This document shows, in pieces, positions 8,135 through 15,589 of a stretch of DNA of 64,000 nt. The stretch lies in NCBI RefSeq assembly GCF_001548235.1, contig NZ_AP014938.1:806001-870000 (forward strand), written 5' to 3'. Position numbers and translations under genes: made by a program. This DNA is from Rothia mucilaginosa (GTDB taxonomy: Bacteria > Actinomycetota > Actinomycetes > Actinomycetales > Micrococcaceae). The notes beneath the pieces are model-generated. The model had not been told where the DNA came from. It saw nothing but the letters and a program-made list of their open reading frames with translations, and ran no database searches. The first letter of the stretch is position 1, and the number at the start of each line of letters is the position of its first letter.

Positions 8135-8986
8135 ATGACTTCTTCCTCGAACACCACTAACGGTCTGAACCGCCGCGCCCTCATCAAGGGTGCCGCGTGG
8201 AGCACCCCCGTCATCGCAACCGCAGCGGCGGTACCCGCCTACGCGGCGTCCACCGATGCGCAGGAAACCCCGACCCTGAAGTTCGGTGTCTTCACTCAGG
8301 CGTTCAACTCGAACCCCGCCAACGACTTTGATACCCGCTACGGCCTGGACTCCTACACCGTGCAGGTACCCAACATCACCGCAACCTCCACCACCCCGCG
8401 GAGCGCCGGCGGCGGCACCTTCACCCCCGGCGGTAGCGTCGGTGCAGGCCTGTACGGTGGTGCAGGTCTGTGGATTTCCGCACCCATCAACTCCAAGGGC
8501 GAGTTCCAGGGCAGCTCCTGGCTGTACCCTCAGGCGCACCTGCAGGTGACCTTCGAGTTCACTTTCCCCACCGCCGAGGATGTCACCGACCCGCTACTGT
8601 GGGACGTCGATAACGACGTTGAGATCCCGGCACTCGCTAAGAGCGAAGGTGGCGCGAAGACCAACAACCCCGCCGTGGCGGCGTTCAACGGCATCGCATA
8701 CACTGCGAAGTTCTACGAGCCGACCATCGAGGACAACGTCTGGACCGGCGTACTGGACATCCGCACCTCCGACTACCTGGAAGCCACCGCGAAGGACGGC
8801 GTGAGCTACGCACAGGTGCTGGCTTCGCTGGTTCCGGTGTACTTCACCGAGGTGACCTCCAGCTACACTCTGACCACCACCGCTCAGATCACCAGCGGTA
8901 GCGTCGCAATGCAGCTGACCGAGGGTGGCGAGTACACCTTCCAGGATCTGGCTGGTTTGCGCGCTTCGGCAACCATCAGCCGCTAA
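8135..8986 (+). CDS. Tat-exported protein of unknown function
   Basis: 283 aa from the ATG at 8135, which has GAGAGATCCC just upstream. The ATG at 8099 has no ribosome site. The N-terminus has twin arginines and a hydrophobic core (LNRRALIKGAAWSTPVIATA) ending in PAYA, a Tat signal. The mature part is rich in Thr, Ser, Ala and Gly, with no catalytic motif that I recognise. It has an actinobacterial cell-surface look. The same leader motif AAGAGAGATCCCATG precedes the truncated metalloprotease at 10293, suggesting the two genes were once related in regulation. Confidence 0.75.
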   Translation: MTSSSNTTNGLNRRALIKGAAWSTPVIATAAAVPAYAASTDAQETPTLKFGVFTQAFNSNPANDFDTRYGLDSYTVQVPNITATSTTPRSAGGGTFTPGGSVGAGLYGGAGLWISAPINSKGEFQGSSWLYPQAHLQVTFEFTFPTAEDVTDPLLWDVDNDVEIPALAKSEGGAKTNNPAVAAFNGIAYTAKFYEPTIEDNVWTGVLDIRTSDYLEATAKDGVSYAQVLASLVPVYFTEVTSSYTLTTTAQITSGSVAMQLTEGGEYTFQDLAGLRASATISR

Positions 8987-8997
8987 CGCCACAGCAA

Positions 8998-9043
8998 GCA
9001 GAGAGGGGCCCGGCATCCATACTGGATGCCGGGCCCCTCTGCT
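8998..9043 (+). terminator. Intrinsic terminator of the Tat-exported protein gene
   Basis: A long GC-rich stem (CAGAGAGGGGCCCGGCATCC paired with its complement around the loop ATACTG) follows the stop codon by 12 nt and ends in GCTTTAG. The stem is strong and the T-tract short. Confidence 0.85.
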
Positions 9044-9155
9044 TTAGGACTCAGCCTACCGGCTGCCGCCGAGGTAAATTGTCGCAAAAAGTAGTTCCCA
9101 AAAAAGAGAACTGTATTACAATGTATATATAGTCTTTAGGAACGAGGTACCAACT

Positions 9156-9764
9156 ATGGAAAACCTAGTAATTTCAGTCTTTAACACCGAAAGCGAAGCT
9201 TATCAGTCCTTTGCAGATTTGAAGGCTTTCCGCCAAACTCAGACGACCAAGGTTGCTCAAATCGCCCTGGTCAAAAATGAAAACGGTCATATCGTTGAAA
9301 AAGAACGCTATGATTTTGAAGATTCAACGACGGATGCAACCCTAGAAGGTGGCTTGCTCGGTGCAGTTATCGGGCTTTTGGGTGGTCCTATCGGCGTCTT
9401 GTTTGGTTATGGTATTGGTAGCCTCTATGGTTTGGTTGCTGGTGATACCGTTGATACGGCAGAAGCTGGCCTGATTGACGTTGTTTCTCAAAAATTGACT
9501 AACGGTGAAACAGCCGTTGTTGCCTTGGTGCAAGAAGACAACGAAGCAGTCATCGATGCTTACTTCACCAAGTACGACACCCAAATCGTGCGTTGGGATG
9601 TAGCAACCGTCGTAGCCGAAATCGAAGCAGCTCTGCAAGTCCAAGAAGACCTCTACAACCAGGCGCGTGCACAGATGAAGGCTGAGCGTAAAGCCGAACG
9701 CAAGGCTAAGCTTGAAGAATTCAAGGCGAATGTCAAAGCAAAGTTTGACAAATTGAAAGCGTAA
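9156..9764 (+). CDS. DUF1269-type membrane-associated protein, horizontally acquired
   Basis: 202 aa, beginning MENLVISVFNTESEAYQSF. A glycine-rich hydrophobic region (GGLLGAVIGLLGGPIGVLFGYGIGSL, split by short loops) at about residues 66-95 is characteristic of DUF1269 proteins. The C-terminus is a Lys/Glu/Ala-rich probable coiled coil (MKAERKAERKAKLEEFK). Codon use is AT-rich. The wording resembles streptococcal homologues as I remember them. A TACAAT box (9117-9122) and TATATAT follow a possible native promoter, and AGGAACGAGG precedes the ATG. It appears intact. Function unknown; related proteins are often stress-linked (family knowledge, weak). Confidence 0.8.
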   Translation: MENLVISVFNTESEAYQSFADLKAFRQTQTTKVAQIALVKNENGHIVEKERYDFEDSTTDATLEGGLLGAVIGLLGGPIGVLFGYGIGSLYGLVAGDTVDTAEAGLIDVVSQKLTNGETAVVALVQEDNEAVIDAYFTKYDTQIVRWDVATVVAEIEAALQVQEDLYNQARAQMKAERKAERKAKLEEFKANVKAKFDKLKA

Positions 9765-9781
9765 GCACCCAAGCATCTCAT

Positions 9782-9823
9782 AAAAAATAGGCTATCTACT
9801 TCTGGTAGATAGCCTATTTTTTT
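9782..9823 (+). terminator. AT-rich intrinsic terminator in the foreign segment
   Basis: AAAAAATAGGCTATCTAC pairs with GTAGATAGCCTATTTTTTT around a short loop. The moderate stem, long T-tract and flanking A-tract are typical of Firmicutes and unlike the GC-rich terminators elsewhere in this window. Confidence 0.9.
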
Positions 9824-9857
9824 AAAAACTAGATTTTAGAAAGAGGAAGTGAGGATT

Positions 9858-9956
9858 TTGGCTCAAGATCTTGAACAAATCAAGGAAGACAATGGCAAAA
9901 ATACCAAACTCAAGGTGGGGATTTTAGCCATCTCTCTTTCTCCAGGTGGATGTTGA
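9858..9956 (+). pseudogene. 5' fragment of a streptococcal-type gene, cut at the insertion junction
   Basis: After AGAGGAAG a TTG (9858), or a GTG nine nt earlier, opens a frame encoding AQDLEQIKEDNGKNTKLKVG followed by ILAISLS. A charged N-terminus and the start of a hydrophobic segment suggest a membrane protein. Native coding ends at about 9942, where the sequence switches to antisense metalloprotease DNA, and a stop follows at 9954-9956. Only about 28 donor codons remain. Identity not recognised. Confidence 0.6.
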
Positions 9957-10293
9957 TGCCGGTGGTGCCGTTCGGATTGCGGAGGGGCAACTGCGCGAAG
10001 GATTCGGTGATGCGGTCGAGCTCTTCCTCGCTAGCGAGCAGGCCGGGCATGTAGTCCATCTCCACGAAGAGGTCCTTCTTCAGCGGGTTAGCGCCCATGC
10101 CGGGGTAGTCCACGTCTACCTTGCCGTCGCCGTCGGCGTCGTAGCCTTTCATTTCCCAGGTGTTGGGGATGCCGTCGCCGTCGATATCGGGGTTGTACGC
10201 CTGGGCTGCGGGGACAGCAACCGAGCTGAGCACAAGCAGTGCCGCCGAAGCGAGCGCGGTACGCACTACGCGAGTTGAGGTCAGAAAAGACAT
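9910..10293 (-). pseudogene. Truncated paralogue of the zinc metalloprotease (N-terminal part only)
   Basis: The ATG at 10293 (leader GAGAGATCCC) starts a signal peptide (MSFLTSTRVVRTALASAALL...AQA) and then closely matches the intact protease at 6803-7891: DIDGDGIPNTWEMKGYDADG, FVEMDYM, DELDRIT-like EELDRIT and LPLRNPNGTTGINIHL. Homology stops at residue about 117 (position 9943), and the frame then runs 11 codons into foreign DNA. The zinc site and Met-turn are lost, so no peptidase activity is expected. A short secreted peptide could still be made. Confidence 0.85.
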
Positions 10294-10463
10294 GGGATCT
10301 CTCTTCGTGTCTTGACCGCGCGTTAGATTGCTCCATCTGACGTTGCGTACAGTGCATCTCTGGTGAGTAGAAGTATCAAACGGTAGCCAAGCCACGCGGT
10401 GCGGTGGTCATATGTGTCGCTGTCGCCGGTGTGCAGCCGGTGTGCCGCAAGTGAGCACGGCGT

Positions 10464-10549
10464 TTAAAAGACAGCGGGTCACTGCCGAACCCTCCGGTGG
10501 AGGCAAGGGAACCATTCTTGGCTCCCCTTCTGTTCGACGGTGACCCGCT
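10464..10549 (-). terminator. Large structured hairpin, likely terminator of the MFS gene
   Basis: Arms at 10473-10490 and 10532-10549 share 16 of 18 paired bases (AGCGGGTCAC...GTGACCCGCT) and enclose a smaller CCTCC/GGAGG hairpin. On the minus strand the stem is followed by TGTCTTTTAAA. It lies about 95 nt after the leftward MFS gene. The rest of 10294-10643 holds the promoter region of the truncated protease and no gene. Confidence 0.6.
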
Positions 10550-10643
10550 TCATCATACACAGCGTGCATCTAGTTTGTCCCAGTATTTGCACCGTATCTC
10601 AGGTTATGCACCGCTTATGCCTAAAAGCGCTCCGATAAGCCTT

Positions 10644-12215
10644 CTACTTAGTGGCCTCCACCTCAGCGTTCTGCGCGGCGCCCTTCGCCTCGGAGGTCTT
10701 CATGGAGGCGTAGAACAGGCACACGACCGCGCCCACTGCTGCGGCAACCAGGGGAAGCATCATGGAATCCGCCATTGCCGCCGCGTAGGGTTCACGCAGC
10801 ATCTGCGGGAGTACACCTCCAGCAGCGCCGCTGTGAGAGCCACCGCCCGCTGCAGCGGCAGGACCCAACGCGGACAGGTGCGAGGTAATCGCAGAAGCCA
10901 TGATGGTCGTAATCGCAGCCGAACCGAGCACCGACGCCATCTGGCGGGTCTCGTTGTACACGCCCGAACCGGCACCTGCACGCTGCGGCGGCAGGTTACG
11001 GGTCGCCGACACCGACAGCGGACCCCAAATGCAGGCATTCGCCGCGCCCAGAATAATCATCGGGCCAACCATCAGCCACAGGTTGCCTTCCGCAACCATC
11101 GTCGGGCGGAGCAGGGCAAAACCAACAACCAGCAGCGTAAAGCCAATTACCGCAATCCACTTCGGGTCGTTACGGTTCAGACGCGCACCCACCACCGGCG
11201 CCAACGCGCCCGAGAACAACGCCATCGGGGCGGTCATCAGCGCTGCCTGGGTCGGGTCCAGGCCCTCCACCTGCTGCAGGTACAGGGTCAGCGGGAACGC
11301 CATGCTGATAGCAACCACACCCATAGCGGAAATAGCCACATTCGATACGGAGAAGTTACGGTCGCTGAACAGGCTCAGCGGAACCAGCGGCTCACGCGGG
11401 TTAATGGCCTGCCACCCGATGAACAGGCCCAGCACCAGAATGCCGGCAATAATCAGACCCCACACGCTCACCGCAATACCGGTACCCATGAACGAGTCAG
11501 TGATGGTGCCCCAGTCGTAGGTGGCACCTTCCTGAATACCGAAAACTAGCAGGAACAGACCGACCGCCGAAAGCACCACGCCCAACCAGTCGAAGCTGTG
11601 CTTCTTCTGCTCGAACACCGGCACGTTACGCCACGCCAAGAACAGGCCGACCAGGCCAACCGGAATGTTGATGAAGAAGATCCAGCCCCAGCCGAGGGTG
11701 TCCACCAGCACGCCGCCCAGAATCGGGCCGACCAGCGAGGCGACACCCGCAGTCGCACCCCAAATGCTCATGGCGACACCGCGCGCATTCGGCGGGAACA
11801 TCAGCGTAATCAGAGACATCGTCTGCGGGGTCATCAGCGATGCGCCTAGGCCCTGCACCACGCGGGCAGCGATGAGCGATTCAACGTCCGCCGCCAGACC
11901 ACACCACAGGGAGGCGAGCGTAAAAATACCCATACCAATCATGTACAGGTTCTTCTGACCGAAGCGGTCACCCATACGACCGGTAATGAGCAGCGGCACC
12001 GCATACGCCAGCAGGTAGGCGCTCGTCACCCACATACCCGCCGACAGGGATGCTTCCAGATCCTGCAGCATGTGCGGCAGGGCGATGGTGACGATATTGC
12101 CATCCACCAGGATCATGAAGAATCCAACAACCAGGGACCAGAGAGCAGGCCAGGGCTTGTAGGGTGTCTTCGCCGGGTTACCGACGAGAGGCGCTTTTTT
12201 AGGGCGTGAACTCAA
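10644..12215 (-). CDS. MFS multidrug efflux pump, DHA2/EmrB-QacA family (14 TM)
   Basis: 523 aa. The start is a TTG at 12215 with a strong GGAGGATCA ribosome site. Motifs include LVDGNIVTIALPHM in TM1, the MFS loop GRMGDRFGQKNLY, RVVQGLGASLMTPQT, and motif C (GPILGGVLVDTLGWGWIFFINIPVG), which marks drug:H+ antiporters. About 14 hydrophobic helices fit the DHA2 family. The C-terminal loop has an Ala/Gly-rich stretch (AAAAGGGSHSGAAGG). Predicted to expel drugs or amphipathic compounds using the proton gradient; the real substrate is unknown. Monocistronic. Confidence 0.88.
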   Translation of the reverse strand: MSSRPKKAPLVGNPAKTPYKPWPALWSLVVGFFMILVDGNIVTIALPHMLQDLEASLSAGMWVTSAYLLAYAVPLLITGRMGDRFGQKNLYMIGMGIFTLASLWCGLAADVESLIAARVVQGLGASLMTPQTMSLITLMFPPNARGVAMSIWGATAGVASLVGPILGGVLVDTLGWGWIFFINIPVGLVGLFLAWRNVPVFEQKKHSFDWLGVVLSAVGLFLLVFGIQEGATYDWGTITDSFMGTGIAVSVWGLIIAGILVLGLFIGWQAINPREPLVPLSLFSDRNFSVSNVAISAMGVVAISMAFPLTLYLQQVEGLDPTQAALMTAPMALFSGALAPVVGARLNRNDPKWIAVIGFTLLVVGFALLRPTMVAEGNLWLMVGPMIILGAANACIWGPLSVSATRNLPPQRAGAGSGVYNETRQMASVLGSAAITTIMASAITSHLSALGPAAAAGGGSHSGAAGGVLPQMLREPYAAAMADSMMLPLVAAAVGAVVCLFYASMKTSEAKGAAQNAEVEATK

Positions 12216-12480
12216 TGATCCTCCAGGGGATGGGTTGTATGCGGGTAGATGTCCGTGTGTTCAGCGTTGCCGCTGAGTGAATGTCCCTAATGTTACTCCT
12301 TTTCAGGGCGCAGCTTCGGTTGCTTTACCCTTATTCAACTCTTCACGGCGCGTACGCGCGGCAACCAAGCAGAAGGCACCCCGCACCCTCTAGACTGAAG
12401 CTATAGAAGCTAATCCGGACGCCGCCACCGACGCTCACCCCCATCAGACCACCCTCAACGAGATGACCCCGGGAGGACCC

Positions 12481-12798
12481 ATGGGTTTCTTTGATTTCTT
12501 CACCGACCGCACCCCGGCAGAACCCGCCGAAATCCGCCTCGTCGCTTTCGTCAGCGGCAAAGTGCAGGGTGTCGGTTTCCGTTGGTGGTGCGCCGGAACC
12601 GCCAAGCCCATGGGCCTAACCGGCTACGCCGAGAACCTCGACGACGGGCGCGTGAAGGTCGTTGCGGAAGGTACTGCCGCCTCCTGCGCACGCCTGGTGG
12701 ATGTGCTGCGCAGTGACGACACCGCCGGGCGTGTGGATGAGGTTCTCGTCGAGTGGGAGGAGCCGAGCGGCTCGTTCCGCGGCTTCGGCATCAGGTAG
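12481..12798 (+). CDS. acyP: Acylphosphatase
   Basis: 105 aa from the ATG at 12481, preferred over 12463 because GGGAGGACCC lies directly upstream. It hydrolyses the carboxyl-phosphate bond of acylphosphates. The family signatures are FVSGKVQGVGFRWWC, with the catalytic Arg in GFR, and GYAENLDDGRVKVVAEG, with the catalytic Asn in AEN. About 20 extra N-terminal residues precede the usual ~90-aa domain. Stand-alone gene. Confidence 0.92.
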   Translation: MGFFDFFTDRTPAEPAEIRLVAFVSGKVQGVGFRWWCAGTAKPMGLTGYAENLDDGRVKVVAEGTAASCARLVDVLRSDDTAGRVDEVLVEWEEPSGSFRGFGIR

Positions 12799-12877
12799 CT
12801 AGATTGCGGGGCTTTCTCATGGGCTCCCGCTCAACCCCATGCACGTTACGTCCAGAGCGCGGTTTAGTTAGCGCAGT

Positions 12878-13510
12878 TTAGTTAGCCCAGAGCGCCGCGA
12901 ATTGCGCGCGGGTCATATCGGCGCGGCGCACCCGATGCTGCACCGGGTGACCGTTCTTGTCGGGGCGGCCGGAGTTCGGGTCAATATCGTCGTAGATGCC
13001 GGTGAAACCCGCTTTAACCGCCACTCGTTCGGATGCCTCGTTACCCGCCAGGGCGGTCCAGCGGACGGTCTCGAGGCCCAGCCCGAGTAGGTCGAAAGCG
13101 TAGCCGAGGACGGCTCGCAGCGCCTCGGTCATATAGCCCTTGCCGCGCGCCTTCGGGGCGGTGTAATAGCCCAGTTCGGCGCGGGTTCCGGGGCTTTCGG
13201 GGGTGCCGTCAGGTAGGCGCAGCTCGATACTCCCCGCGAACACACCGGAGGCGTCAATCGCCCAGCGCTGGATTTGCCCGGCGGCAATTTGACGGGCGGT
13301 GGTGAGTAGGGAGTCCTCAGCGTCGGCGCGCGTGTAGTTTAGCGGTACGCGGGTGTAGCGAATCATTTGCGGGTCGCGGCAGGCTTCTACGATGTCGGGG
13401 ATATCCGCCTCGCGCAGGTGGCGCAGGGTGAGGCGTTCGGTAATGAGTTCGGGCTGGTTGGGCTCTACGTGTTCGCTGTGCTCAGAAAAGTCGCTGTGTT
13501 CGGGGGTCAT
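12878..13510 (-). CDS. GNAT acetyltransferase, RimJ/RimL type
   Basis: 210 aa. It has the opening LITERLTLRHLREADIPDIVE, then WAIDASGVFAGSIELR, ELGYYTAPKARGKGYMTEAL (acetyl-CoA binding motif A with the R-x-x-G-x-G/A pattern) and a VRWTALAGNEASERVAVKAGF segment, as in ribosomal-protein N-acetyltransferase-like GNATs. It transfers acetyl from acetyl-CoA to an amino group; target unknown. No good ribosome site is seen near the ATG at 13510, so the exact start is uncertain. Confidence 0.85.
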   Translation of the reverse strand: MTPEHSDFSEHSEHVEPNQPELITERLTLRHLREADIPDIVEACRDPQMIRYTRVPLNYTRADAEDSLLTTARQIAAGQIQRWAIDASGVFAGSIELRLPDGTPESPGTRAELGYYTAPKARGKGYMTEALRAVLGYAFDLLGLGLETVRWTALAGNEASERVAVKAGFTGIYDDIDPNSGRPDKNGHPVQHRVRRADMTRAQFAALWAN

Positions 13511-13625
13511 GGTTCGAGCTTAAACCCTCGGGTTTGTGCGTCGGAAAAGCTTTTGTGAACATCCCAGAATATTCAGTGACGCAAATCACGACTTAATACT
13601 CGCATTTTCACCCGTCATCACTTGA

Positions 13626-13648
13626 TTATTATGAATTATTCATAATAA
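13626..13648. promoter_or_regulatory. Perfect 23-bp palindrome, candidate peroxide/metal regulator operator
   Basis: TTATTATGAA-TTA-TTCATAATAA is a perfect inverted repeat with 10-bp arms, centred about 100 nt before ahpC. AT-rich palindromes with TTATnAT-type half-sites resemble PerR/FurA boxes, which fits peroxide control of ahpCD. The regulator is not in the window. Confidence 0.6.
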
Positions 13649-13736
13649 AATAGTCATCGAGCCCGCCCATTGGGCACCACTTAGAACAAGCGCCGCGCAA
13701 CGAATCCGCGCGGCACGAAGCAGAAAGAAGAACACT

Positions 13737-14318
13737 ATGGCAGTTCTGACCATCGGCGACCAGTTCCCCGCATACGAGCTCACCGGCGTTGTCCCCGGTA
13801 AGCTGGCTGACATCGAAGCAACCAAGCCCGAAGACTACTTCACCACCGTCTCCTCCGAGGGTCTGGACGAAGACACCTGGCGCGTCGTCTTCTTCTGGCC
13901 GAAGGACTTCACCTTCGTTTGCCCCACCGAGATTGCTGCATTCGGCAAGCTCGCTGACGAGTTCGAGGCACGCGACACCCAGGTGATCGGTGTTTCCGTT
14001 GACAACGAGTACACCCACTACGCATGGCGCCGCTCCCACGAAGAGCTCGTGGACCTGCCCATCGTCATGGCATCCGACCTCAAGCGCGAACTGACCGCAG
14101 CACTGGGCATCCTGAACAAGGACGGCGTTGCAGACCGCGCAACCTTCATCATCGACCCCCACAACACCATCCAGTCGGTCTCCATTACCGCTGACTCCGT
14201 CGGCCGTAACACCGACGAGGTGCTCCGCCAGCTGGACGCACTGCAGTCCGACGAGCTGTGCGCATGCAACTGGAAGAAGGGTGCAGCAACCATCGACGCA
14301 TTCAAGGAGATGAAGTAA
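13737..14318 (+). CDS. ahpC: Alkyl hydroperoxide reductase C (2-Cys peroxiredoxin)
   Basis: 193 aa cytoplasmic peroxidase that reduces H2O2, alkyl peroxides and peroxynitrite. The peroxidatic Cys62 lies in DFTFVCPTEIAAF, and C-terminal ELCACNW holds Cys175 and Cys177, including the resolving Cys. The mycobacterial-type sequence pairs with AhpD rather than AhpF, and ahpD follows three nt after the stop. The Shine-Dalgarno is weak (AGAAAGAAG). A palindromic operator candidate lies upstream. Confidence 0.95.
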   Translation: MAVLTIGDQFPAYELTGVVPGKLADIEATKPEDYFTTVSSEGLDEDTWRVVFFWPKDFTFVCPTEIAAFGKLADEFEARDTQVIGVSVDNEYTHYAWRRSHEELVDLPIVMASDLKRELTAALGILNKDGVADRATFIIDPHNTIQSVSITADSVGRNTDEVLRQLDALQSDELCACNWKKGAATIDAFKEMK

Positions 14319-14321
14319 TCC

Positions 14322-14852
14322 ATGAGCATCGATAACCTGCGTTCGGCTCTGCCTTCCTACGCGAAGGACATGAGCCTCAACCTGTCCTCCCTGCCCCGCA
14401 TCACCTCCCTGTCCGAGCAGCAGCTCTGGGGCGCAATCCTCGCAACCGCAGCAGCAACCAAGGTTGACTCTGTTGTTGTTGAGATTGCTGCAGAGGCTAA
14501 GGAGCACCTGAGCGACACCGCTTACGAGGCTGCTCTGGGTGCTGCATCCATCATGGGCATGAACAACATCTTCTACCGCACCCGTGGCTTCCTGAACGGT
14601 GCATACGATGACCAGCGCGCAAACCTGCGTATGCAGATCATCGGCAAGAACGGTGGCATTGAGAAGCTGGACTTCGAGATGTTCGCTCTGGCAGTGTCCG
14701 CAGTCAACGGTTGCTCCCACTGCGTTGAGGCTCACGAGCACACCCTGCGCGAAGAGGGCGCAACCAAGGAGCAGGTCAACGACCTGATCCGTATTGCTGC
14801 AACCCTCGGTGGCGTGGCACAGGGCATTCAGCTGGCTGAGGCACTGGGCTAA
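14322..14852 (+). CDS. ahpD: Alkyl hydroperoxide reductase AhpD (carboxymuconolactone decarboxylase fold)
   Basis: 176 aa. The CSHCVEAH motif (Cys131, Cys134, His138) is the redox centre that shuttles electrons to AhpC. The flanking E-x10-C-x-x-C-x3-H arrangement fits the AhpD family. It is coupled to ahpC, with AAGGAGATG inside the ahpC 3' end. The last 23 nt of the gene and the following terminator are duplicated at 15480-15570, on the far side of the next gene. Confidence 0.95.
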   Translation: MSIDNLRSALPSYAKDMSLNLSSLPRITSLSEQQLWGAILATAAATKVDSVVVEIAAEAKEHLSDTAYEAALGAASIMGMNNIFYRTRGFLNGAYDDQRANLRMQIIGKNGGIEKLDFEMFALAVSAVNGCSHCVEAHEHTLREEGATKEQVNDLIRIAATLGGVAQGIQLAEALG

Positions 14853-14920
14853 ACCCACTAAGCGTTAGAGCTTACACAGAAGCGGCGCATCCACCCCTTT
14901 ACGGGTCGGATGCGCCGCTT
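14830..14920 (+). repeat. Direct repeat copy A: ahpD 3' end plus terminator (91 bp)
   Basis: This 91-bp stretch recurs at 15480-15570 with one mismatch (C at 14885 versus T at 15535). It contains the last codons and stop of ahpD, AAACCCACTAAGCGTTAG, and the terminator stem AGCGGCGCATCC/GGATGCGCCGCT (14881-14920) followed by CCTCT. The two copies bracket the GNAT gene at 14999-15439. Confidence 0.95.
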
Positions 14921-14984
14921 CCTCTATGTTCTCAAGCCCAGCAACGTGTTGGGTAGCAGTTTCTAAACTCCCCCAATTTGGCGC

Positions 14985-14998
14985 TATACAATGCCTGT
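14985..14998 (+). promoter_or_regulatory. Promoter -10 box placing transcription start at the GNAT ATG (leaderless)
   Basis: TATACAAT (14985-14992) ends six nt before the ATG at 14999. A transcription start seven nt after a TACAAT -10 box would be the A of the start codon, and there is no ribosome site. The same TANANT-N6-ATG layout occurs at 54247 and 55070. Confidence 0.6.
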
Positions 14999-15439
14999 AT
15001 GCGGTACTGTATTTTGGACTCCACCAGCCCCCTTCCCAGCGTGGAAGAACTTACTGAGCTTTACGATTCTGTGGGCTGGAGTGCCTATACCAAAACACCC
15101 GAACGTCTCGTCCCGATGGTGGAAGGATCGCGGTATCTCTACACCGCACGAGAGGCAACCACGGACGGAACGGGACGGCTCGTCGGGCTAGTCCGCGCCG
15201 TCGGGGATGGACATTCTATCGCCTACATTCAGGACCTCCTAGTGCATCCGCACGCCCAACGACAGGGCGTTGGTTCTGCGCTTCTAAAGCGTGTCATTGA
15301 GGACTTTGACCGAGAAGACATTCGACAGCGACTCATTACTACCGACACCGCTAGTGATCACGCCGTTGCGCTCTACAAACGCTACGGTTACGCCCCCGTA
15401 GAGGCAGCAGGATGCATCACCCTTGCATGCTATCGATAA
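14999..15439 (+). CDS. GNAT acetyltransferase in a repeat-bracketed cassette
   Basis: 146 aa from the ATG at 14999 (MRYCILDSTSP). An in-frame ATG at 14978 lies within the promoter and is not used. It has the GNAT fold: YIQDLLVHPHAQRQGVGSALL (acetyl-CoA motif A, Q-x-x-G-x-G) near residues 70-95, and ALYKRYGYAP near the C-terminus. Codon use is less GC-biased than in ahpCD. It sits between two 91-bp copies of the ahpD terminator region, so it appears to be an inserted unit. Substrate unknown. Confidence 0.82.
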   Translation: MRYCILDSTSPLPSVEELTELYDSVGWSAYTKTPERLVPMVEGSRYLYTAREATTDGTGRLVGLVRAVGDGHSIAYIQDLLVHPHAQRQGVGSALLKRVIEDFDREDIRQRLITTDTASDHAVALYKRYGYAPVEAAGCITLACYR

Positions 15440-15479
15440 GGCAATATCTCATACGGCTTGATACGGCTCAACTCGTTCA

Positions 15480-15570
15480 AGCTGGCTGAGGCACTGGGCT
15501 AAACCCACTAAGCGTTAGAGCTTACACAGAAGCGGTGCATCCACCCCTTTACGGGTCGGATGCGCCGCTT
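15480..15570 (+). repeat. Direct repeat copy B: ahpD 3' end plus terminator
   Basis: 90 of 91 bases match 14830-14920, starting at the same ahpD codon. Here the ahpD tail is a non-functional relic, but the terminator stem (15531-15570) is kept and is followed by TGTTTTAG, a better T-tract. It now terminates the GNAT transcript. The single mismatch (15535) turns one stem G-C pair into G-U. Confidence 0.95.
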
Positions 15571-15589
15571 TGTTTTAGCTACTTTTGTT

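Larger units (their letters stand above)
9077..9942. other. Foreign AT-rich segment, Streptococcus-like
   Basis: Base composition falls sharply after about 9077 and returns to GC-rich at about 9943. Within it are one complete gene, an AT-rich terminator of low-GC Gram-positive style and a gene fragment cut at the right junction. Codons such as TTG, AAA, GAA and GAT dominate, unlike the neighbours. The right junction falls inside a metalloprotease gene. No transposase, inverted repeat or target duplication is visible. Breakpoints are estimated to within about 10 bp. Confidence 0.8.

Noticed and set aside
9077..9942. Prophage or integrative element
   Set aside because: Too short, with no integrase, att repeat or phage gene; better explained as captured donor DNA.
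10497..11549. Plus-strand frame over the MFS gene
   Set aside because: Arg/His/Gln-rich shadow; the minus strand shows clear MFS motifs and a good TTG start.
14921..15570. Insertion sequence or transposon around the GNAT gene
   Set aside because: No transposase and no terminal inverted repeats; the flanking repeats are copies of ahpD and its terminator.
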